Shown here one piece after another: positions 11,001 to 12,031 of a stretch of 12,031 nt of DNA (positions are counted from its first letter, which is position 1; each line of letters starts with the position of its first letter). The translations under genes and the position numbers were made by a program. Location of the stretch: contig JAZQGX010000027.1 in NCBI GenBank assembly GCA_045540275.1, positions 1-12,031 on the forward strand, read 5' to 3'. This DNA is from RGIG8368 sp045540275 (GTDB taxonomy: Bacteria; Verrucomicrobiota; Kiritimatiellia; RFP12; UBA1067). The notes below the pieces were generated by a model. It saw only the letters and a list, made by a program, of their open reading frames with translations. It ran no database searches and was not told the DNA's origin.

Positions 11001-11971
11001 TCGGTACGCCCAACTTCTATAAGGCGATAGCCAAGGCTCTTAACGCAATCAGCGGCGGCGGCGAGTTCCGCAAAGGATTCCTTGATGTTGCGCCGGAAAA
11101 CGTCAAACTCTTTGTCGAGACGCTTTTTGGCGGCGTCGCAACGGACGTGGGGCGTGTTGCCACAACGGGGCAGAATCTCGTATCTGCGGCAATGGGCAAT
11201 GCGCCGGAGCAACTGCTCAGGGATATGCCGTTCCTGCGCGATACGATCACCAATACGCCCGATGTGAACGCAAGGTACTATCAGGCGGTGGAGCGGTACG
11301 AGGCGGATAAGTACGAGTTCAGGAACGCGAAGACCTACAAGGAGCGCAAGGAACTCCGCAAGGGCAAGCCTTATCTGACCATGGAGAAGGGCTATGTCGA
11401 CAGGCTCATAGACAATGTGAAGACGCTCTCAAAGCGCGAACAGGGCAAGGCGAAGTCCGCTTCGGGCAAGTGGATTGATGCTAATTTCTCCGAGAGGCAG
11501 AAGGCTGATGCGAGAAGCAGACGGCTCAAGCTTCAGGCGAAGATTCTCAAAATACTCAAGGGCGACTCCCTCGCCGTGCAGGATGCAAAGCCGGACCAGG
11601 TGCTGCGCGACGTTCCCTTCGTCCGCGACACGATCACCAACATGCCCGACGTGTCGCGCCGTTTCTACGAGGCGCTTGACGACTACGAGGCGGACATCAA
11701 GGAATACAGGGGCATTGCCGATCTCAAAGAGAGGTTGGCGTTTTTCAAGTCGCATCCATGGGTGGACAGGGGCGACTTCAAGGAACTCGTCAGGCGAATC
11801 AAGAACAACCAGAAGCGCGAGCAGGGATTTGAGAAGGTTGGGCAGAAATGGATGCCGCGCAAACGCAAGCCTGCCGAGGCGCTGGCGTACCGGCGTTGGC
11901 GTCTCGCTGACGAGGCGAAGTTTGTCGCGCTCAAGGAAGAGTCTGCCAGGAAGGCGGCAAACGGGAAATAG
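2078..11971 (+). CDS. Giant phage large polyvalent protein (3,297 aa)
   Basis: A single open frame runs from the ATG at 2078 (good Shine-Dalgarno) to the TAG at 11969-11971. The domains I can see, in residues, are: LDELD helix pair 2-59; Gly/Ala-rich weakly hydrophobic segments about 279-317, 350-380 and 465-485; low-complexity linkers about 650-740 and 930-1180; HTH-like helix pair 823-857; an SH3-like beta segment about 1160-1230; WFGDW 1407-1411; LPD3-like 1440-1565; ART-PolyVal 1601-1732; second ART-like 1810-2090; metallopeptidase 2133-2190; conserved pre-LPD38 block 2303-2470; LPD38-like 2630-2960; duplicated basic tail 3043-3288. Proteins of this kind in tailed phages are thought to enter the host with the DNA and to protect the incoming genome or modify host targets. 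The chain carries no DNA methylase or helicase motif that I can find. The polyvalent-protein assignment is firm from several family motifs; the function of each domain is inferred. Composition is uneven: the 6400-7200 stretch is much more AT-rich than the rest. Confidence 0.93.
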   Translation: MNIDELDSQIAELDRQIAEEEARLNATMQGMDSSTPTEKPVEEMSLDELDAEIARLEGRNASAPAYSPQIETPPPVQSAVQEPTPPQRLLMGEVVANAGEMPTADDFKGAEAMGGATEGALRAQERYGTIAAPDDGSVGNWAANAFTTFSQGSTGRIASTDIASKTAQVAEGFKEGEGGRKIPFTQLSDDELDDYMNSVAPNGFFSYIGNAVGLGGRNKLMKEWDETQGVKFTDPVAKKNARVRYAMDVARNILGVDAQLKGSAKAELEGRDKQWQSRLVSGGLDMLGYMSPYLASFVGGPWVGMAASAAAEGTARRNELLGPRFVTDENGNVRYAGEGDTRNAALVKGAVRGAGSALIERFTGNVAGKLAGATLGRFPILQKVGDAVVDSAVGKKLASYTKGFNKLFGSIGLNTLPVEVGEELVDQIFDAGLGLDQTESEKQGTTAWSRTKDSVAQFMKPENLLDLVESMALVQILGGGAATYGQWRSSRNADALLERVAGVDKSKLKDFTAEEKWAAYEAYVNGLSEKEVQEKLGRGAKAVNALADTIRKDAAWLEDFRNSAMAMYDNAGERRRYAAENDRMAATEEAQRREAGEDFYQGSAIRRNIDRLNRADELRQQEPEQRARNDEQERYNAQMLAREMGRQPDSEAMMLAEQEKYPRISPIHTTQQETTDETRNGSNEAPAQPEQAQSVAPPAGEETVTVPQGAQGAEADGVVTPPVEPVAETPAEAPTSASMEDSAKRRYTKEPLVFKEPYVGKTGAKLTSYLWENKPEEYIDMRGEERTRRISDWDNAEENPFTRREIVHQFTVETTDGNVHVVSAETAAKLLGVSQSTIRTKGSKAVEQAIKQARMRKIEAKAQKRDADNLTWLNQRITKAALDAYSKLADRGKLQNAEYPNGSVAVDEDGTIRAWARGSSRLLYKIHPDGSVEESKTETQINSRSISNQTLAKATPASASSVAAPSAEGAITQPTTTESAEGQISPSDGTITPEQATAERKKGKRIPKSKGKTAEKSDSVAPTTDTTSEAESVRDSMRNDTELQRLDAAYKAAKTDEERADIQAKFQKRVNELRDGKAQSARPVASVPADAELGFSPIAETPAKKSGDSPSVADNKPNTTKKPQETTVERTEATGRENTRPNAETRPEAVSGANAGRSGGAVRKVNPAAPNFKRGERVFLKGTTSKQTVTFLKANADGTVDVQVRTPGANRYAPTTAETRTVPAADVSATRLKDTLSVSEKEALKRGMEGEFDEQWINGQKGALTERGRKILDYVNSIVGKTFERKGADGSRTVEKVLRITPKGNVRLLQNIWEADGTQSVKDREYTQFASQARYNQDGWQEVEDKVSFMSDEFSPNARREYDEVYNHYHNTDGTAKPGWMKAPNGKPSNLTERQWVQVRTPSFKKWFGDWELLSIKQGWIDVRDPEEIKNLQAQDISAFQPIKDKSELVDLFKRFGEVKNASDGRIVRFPSKSAGKMIFKKNHASAFKMLFEGSLQAFVEDEIKYDGHKEHPNVKAYRQYINKFTDGNGTYYIRFTVRDDSNGSLVHGAEISDIEIYNENGATQFGNQTDGKPHSNNGNKPFIDNKIAYYLSAVNPSSVSKVVDENGEPMVVYHATDDSFTEFKREKLGAFTEANGGNVDLAKVGFWFNNNDLSKKLFTKNSIPVFLNIKNPSTTSFEDMYDGFRDEAADGYIVDDSELGGTSYVALDSTQIKSATDNTGAFDGANPDIRYFRATVADRLQDPNFLEDMAKIGKAPTVANWDWWQTKKVKALENVWRNFIKGVKVVYAKETPQNVGEGNRQSIGGIYTGSAADYEKPSLHYVGSGEGSQVYGWGLYGSNVRGVAERYANPSGKLSDVLVNGKRHKAVGVYADVADFLKSGDTENFIKDTTSALDEMQHALDDSGKTSIQYGFWRIDQRYIDNRRANLEEAQRIINDGATLARPGNLYEQTFFTDRVLGDESHLLKWYEPVSEEQTEWIFTSMLPGHGNEFNKAIADYIASWRSKIKAAEKDPNAKKDLVYRVEQERGEDLYRVVEEALGSPKAASEFLARAGIDGVKYPVDSYGGKGVKDGDEVGWNYVSFRDDNIRVDHKWVDGELRYLHDRSSGQTLGTWNPKTNTVTLYPGATMETVAHELGGHALWQYATEHPELGLKRKLESWADDAPPMLADAVRRAYPELTGERLLEEIFANRFGMEKGSVLERELNTREGRAWYGKIWDAIKDAWKRMMTNLGYNRLDIEAIDGMTPDEAVEHIAVQMSRGKTLGSLSGNGGMQNSAATDATANLNGISGQDIADILDGRDGTMRRIRAWLQDHAILLRDMEDARGVRKEDSTYYAMDRAFGLKQADIDDFERRYVNRIADILAKGGVSAGQLDGFLKAMHAKERNATILEREGRANGSGMSDTEADALLGTYRRMGIYDKLMEAGEVVWEMNREYLQKRVDSGRISQEYADLLNRQWKYYVPLRTDMENDELGVYNPSTGGWGSREFKTARGRSTDADSPLQWSISQNTQAIRAARDNEVRQKFATFVRSNPQLGEVLDGLRVGDGLTTTWDFTAGEPGLVVDANFNEDKRRDLVFFKENGELKAIKLNPGEHGRGYRLADILTGRDIRKFNETFAWIPGITRLMSMMRTQMVPTFILRNFKADTLGTLLTVAGERGWMDSGRFIKRMVVNEKRNLKDVVAYFRDGERRGYMKEFVENGGLTGGGLVAEGYTEAGDDFARALKIANGGKAQTALRKVMGGISLANSVAEYSTRLGVYRTLREEGMDVADAISYARDITTNFNRKGAFSPYVNAAYMFSNATIQSTARIAKSLKGEHGIEVLAGLALIGFAQAVLDHFLGDDEEREKKGLSNASNLSEYEKQMSIGIPLPGGTRFKWQIRNPLAIVSYLGRKMGEVAVGGRNADEAAKEFAEALGGLVTDPVGGNGLESADAILQTVAPTMLDPVVQWATGKDYKGDDRLRKSFSKSAPSSWNGKFGTPNFYKAIAKALNAISGGGEFRKGFLDVAPENVKLFVETLFGGVATDVGRVATTGQNLVSAAMGNAPEQLLRDMPFLRDTITNTPDVNARYYQAVERYEADKYEFRNAKTYKERKELRKGKPYLTMEKGYVDRLIDNVKTLSKREQGKAKSASGKWIDANFSERQKADARSRRLKLQAKILKILKGDSLAVQDAKPDQVLRDVPFVRDTITNMPDVSRRFYEALDDYEADIKEYRGIADLKERLAFFKSHPWVDRGDFKELVRRIKNNQKREQGFEKVGQKWMPRKRKPAEALAYRRWRLADEAKFVALKEESARKAANGK
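2081..2254 (+). repeat. Duplicated LDELD helix motif at N-terminus of the giant protein
   Basis: Residues 2-16 (NIDELDSQIAELDRQ) and 45-59 (SLDELDAEIARLEGR) are two copies of one short amphipathic acidic helix, separated by a Ser/Thr/Pro linker. Seven of 15 positions are identical and most others are conservative. Such a helix at the extreme N-terminus could be a docking or packaging tag for the virion. That role is inference. Confidence 0.6.
4104..4235 (+). CDS. Possible nested small gene, 43-aa basic peptide (overlapping frame)
   Basis: An ATG at 4104 is preceded by AGGAG at 4092-4096 with a seven-base spacer, after an A/C-rich leader-like stretch (about 4066-4103) that contains few Gs. 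The 43 codons end in TAA at 4233-4235. The frame differs from that of the giant gene, which here encodes a Pro/Ala/Gln/Glu linker of no fixed fold. The peptide is strongly basic: 8 Arg, 5 Lys and 3 His against 3 Glu. It begins MRQGMEAMKHQ and ends KQMGW. By hand count, 34 of the 42 codons after the start end in G or C, against 16 of 43 in the giant frame over the same bases. The giant frame stays low in GC3 for at least the next 33 codons (12 of 33), so this contrast is not decisive. I know no homologue. It could be a real overlapping gene, the remnant of a former separate gene absorbed into the giant one, or chance. Confidence 0.25.
   Translation: MRQGMEAMKHQHNPNKRSQSHRQQEKRRSQFRKERRVQKQMGW
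4228..4242 (+). other. Small hairpin over the stop codon of the nested ORF
   Basis: GGTGG (4228-4232) pairs with CCACC (4238-4242) around a five-base loop that contains the TAA stop of the nested reading frame. There is no T-tract after it, so it is not a typical terminator. It may be chance. Confidence 0.25.
4544..4648 (+). other. HTH-like segment inside the giant protein
   Basis: Residues 823-857 (SAETAAKLLGVSQSTIRTKG and the following basic helix) have the spacing of a helix-turn-helix of the kind where AAKLLGVS forms the first helix and turn and QSTIRT the second. It sits between two low-complexity linkers, after a beta-rich stretch (HQFTVETTDGNVHVVS). DNA binding is only suggested by the pattern. 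Confidence 0.35.
6395..6772 (+). other. LPD3-like small alpha+beta domain (giant protein)
   Basis: Residues about 1440-1565 follow the WFGDW motif (1407-1411), a landmark common just before ART-PolyVal domains in phage polyvalent proteins. The domain has the pattern FPSKSAGKMIF, then a helix, then HPNVKAYRQYINKF, then two beta strands (TYYIRFTVRDD and GAEISDIEIYNENG). This resembles the LPD3 family, which I recall as possibly related to the barnase/EndoU/ColicinE5-D/RelE-like nucleases. No catalytic residue can be assigned with confidence. It is encoded in an AT-rich stretch: the line 6541-6600 has 20 G/C of 60 by hand count. Confidence 0.45.
6878..7273 (+). other. ART-PolyVal ADP-ribosyltransferase-like domain (giant protein)
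   Basis: Residues 1601-1732 show the family signatures in order: SKVVDENGEPMVVYHATDD with His1615 in the place of the ART/PARP first-motif His; GFWFNNN at 1646-1652 in the place of the second-motif GxYF; YVALDSTQIKSATDNTGAFD for the third motif; and the closing NPDIRY at 1727-1732. The established family is described as an ADP-ribosyltransferase fold within polyvalent proteins, where it would modify host targets after entry. Here the position that is Glu in active PARPs appears to be Ser or its neighbour, so activity is uncertain. The coding stretch is AT-rich: 7021-7080 has 17 G/C of 60. Confidence 0.75.
7505..8347 (+). other. Second ART/PARP-like domain (giant protein)
   Basis: Residues about 1810-2090 contain SLHYVGSGEGSQ (His1821), YGWGLYGSNVRGVAERYA (GWGLYG 1833-1838), LYEQTFF, LKWYEPVSEEQ, FLARAGIDGVKY and WNYVSFRDDNIRV. 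The GxGLYxSxxxxxAxxY pattern matches the PARP second motif (GKGIYFA...A..Y), and NYVSFRDDNIRV matches the third (EYIVYDxxQV), with Asn2078 at the catalytic Glu position. I recall related 'GTGEGAQ..YGYGLYFA' domains from many phage and prophage proteins. The ART fold is inferred from motif order; a catalytic role is doubtful without the Glu. Confidence 0.5.
8405..8722 (+). other. Zincin-like metallopeptidase domain (giant protein)
   Basis: Residues about 2110-2215. A strand-rich lead-in (TLGTWNPKTNTVTLYPGA) precedes helix ETVAHELGGHALW with His2133, Glu2134 and His2138. After 46 residues comes EEIFANRF with Glu2185 and Glu2186. The zinc motif is HExxGH, one residue longer than the usual HExxH. 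HExxGH with a downstream EExxA is the arrangement of dipeptidyl peptidase III (family M49), and I recall HExxGH versions from phage polyvalent proteins. The likely ligands are His2133, His2138 and one of the two Glu. The substrate is unknown; self-processing of the giant chain is one possibility. Confidence 0.65.
8984..9487 (+). other. Conserved block preceding LPD38 (giant protein)
   Basis: Residues 2303-2470 are helical and carry landmarks that recur in phage polyvalent proteins just before LPD38: RIRAWLQDHAILLRDME, MHAKERNA (2379-2386), GSGMSDTEA (2397-2405) and KYYVPLR (2458-2464). The function is unknown. The order of landmarks is strong evidence that this part of the protein is the standard C-terminal core of the family rather than a lineage-specific addition. 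Confidence 0.65.
9965..10957 (+). other. LPD38-like domain with hydrophobic helix (giant protein)
   Basis: Residues about 2630-2960. Landmarks are FILRNFKADTLGTLL (RNF at 2639), the helix NSVAEYSTRLGVYRTLREEG, ARDITTNFNRKGAFSP (from 2774), the aromatic PYVNAAYMFSNA, a hydrophobic helix EVLAGLALIGFAQAVLDHFL (about 2819-2838), IPLPGGTRFKW, and PTMLDPVVQWATGKDYKG. These match the general pattern I know for LPD38, found near the C-terminus of very large phage proteins. The hydrophobic helix may contact a membrane during DNA entry. That role is inference. Confidence 0.65.
11204..11941 (+). repeat. Tandem duplication in C-terminal tail of the giant protein
   Basis: Residues 3043-3159 and 3172-3288 are two copies of one unit, offset by 129 residues. 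The first 40 positions, starting PEQLLRDMPFLRDTITN and PDQVLRDVPFVRDTITN, share 25 identical residues. Both copies continue with YEAD, a KxxKERxxxxK-like helix and KREQG before a KW pair. The copies are basic and helical, which would suit DNA or capsid binding. The second copy uses more C-ending codons (for example GTCCGCGACACGATCACC). The unit resembles the 'PFLRR' tail that follows LPD38 in related proteins, so a duplication of that tail is likely. Confidence 0.85.
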
Positions 11972-12031
11972 ATTGCGGGTCAGCCTGTCCGTCTTTCGTT
12001 TTCGAGGACGCAAAGGGCGGCCTTTAGACGT

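Noticed and set aside
12012..12025. AAAGG-GCGG-CCTTT hairpin after the giant gene as a terminator
   Set aside because: The stem is only 5 bp, with three A-T pairs and no following T-tract before the window ends. The last 60 bases hold nothing else I can support.

Overview
The window comes from a tailed bacteriophage or prophage. It is dominated by one uninterrupted 3,297-codon gene (2078-11971, + strand), preceded by the 3' part of a second phage-type gene (1-1965, + strand). Both genes are read in the same direction, with a 112-base gap that holds the ribosome binding site of the giant gene. No tRNA, rRNA, CRISPR array, integrase or insertion sequence was seen. The host cannot be named from the sequence. 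GC-rich codons and good Shine-Dalgarno sites suggest a moderately GC-rich bacterium.

The giant product has the architecture of the 'large polyvalent proteins' of phages and conjugative elements: many effector-like domains on one chain, thought to be delivered into the host cell with the DNA. In order along the chain: an acidic N-terminus with a duplicated LDELD helix (residues 2-59); a Gly/Ala-rich, weakly hydrophobic region (about 270-500); low-complexity linkers (about 650-740 and 930-1180) around a small helix-turn-helix-like segment (about 823-857); a WFGDW motif followed by an LPD3-like domain (about 1440-1565); an ART-PolyVal ADP-ribosyltransferase-like domain (1601-1732); a second ART/PARP-like domain (about 1810-2090); a zincin-like metallopeptidase with HELGGH and EEIFAN (2133-2190); the conserved MHAKERN/GSGMSDTEA/YYVPLR block (2303-2470); an LPD38-like domain with a hydrophobic helix (about 2630-2960); and a C-terminal tail made of two diverged copies of a basic 117-residue unit (3043-3288).

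The most unusual points are: (1) an AT-rich island inside the giant gene (about 6400-7200) that coincides with the LPD3-like and ART-PolyVal domains and looks like a transferred module; (2) two different ART-like domains and a peptidase in tandem on one chain; (3) the recent-looking duplication at the C-terminus; (4) a possible nested 43-codon gene (4104-4235) in another frame, in a linker, with a good Shine-Dalgarno site and a hairpin over its stop codon. The upstream gene has no recognised domain. Its position and composition fit a virion or ejection protein made together with the giant protein.
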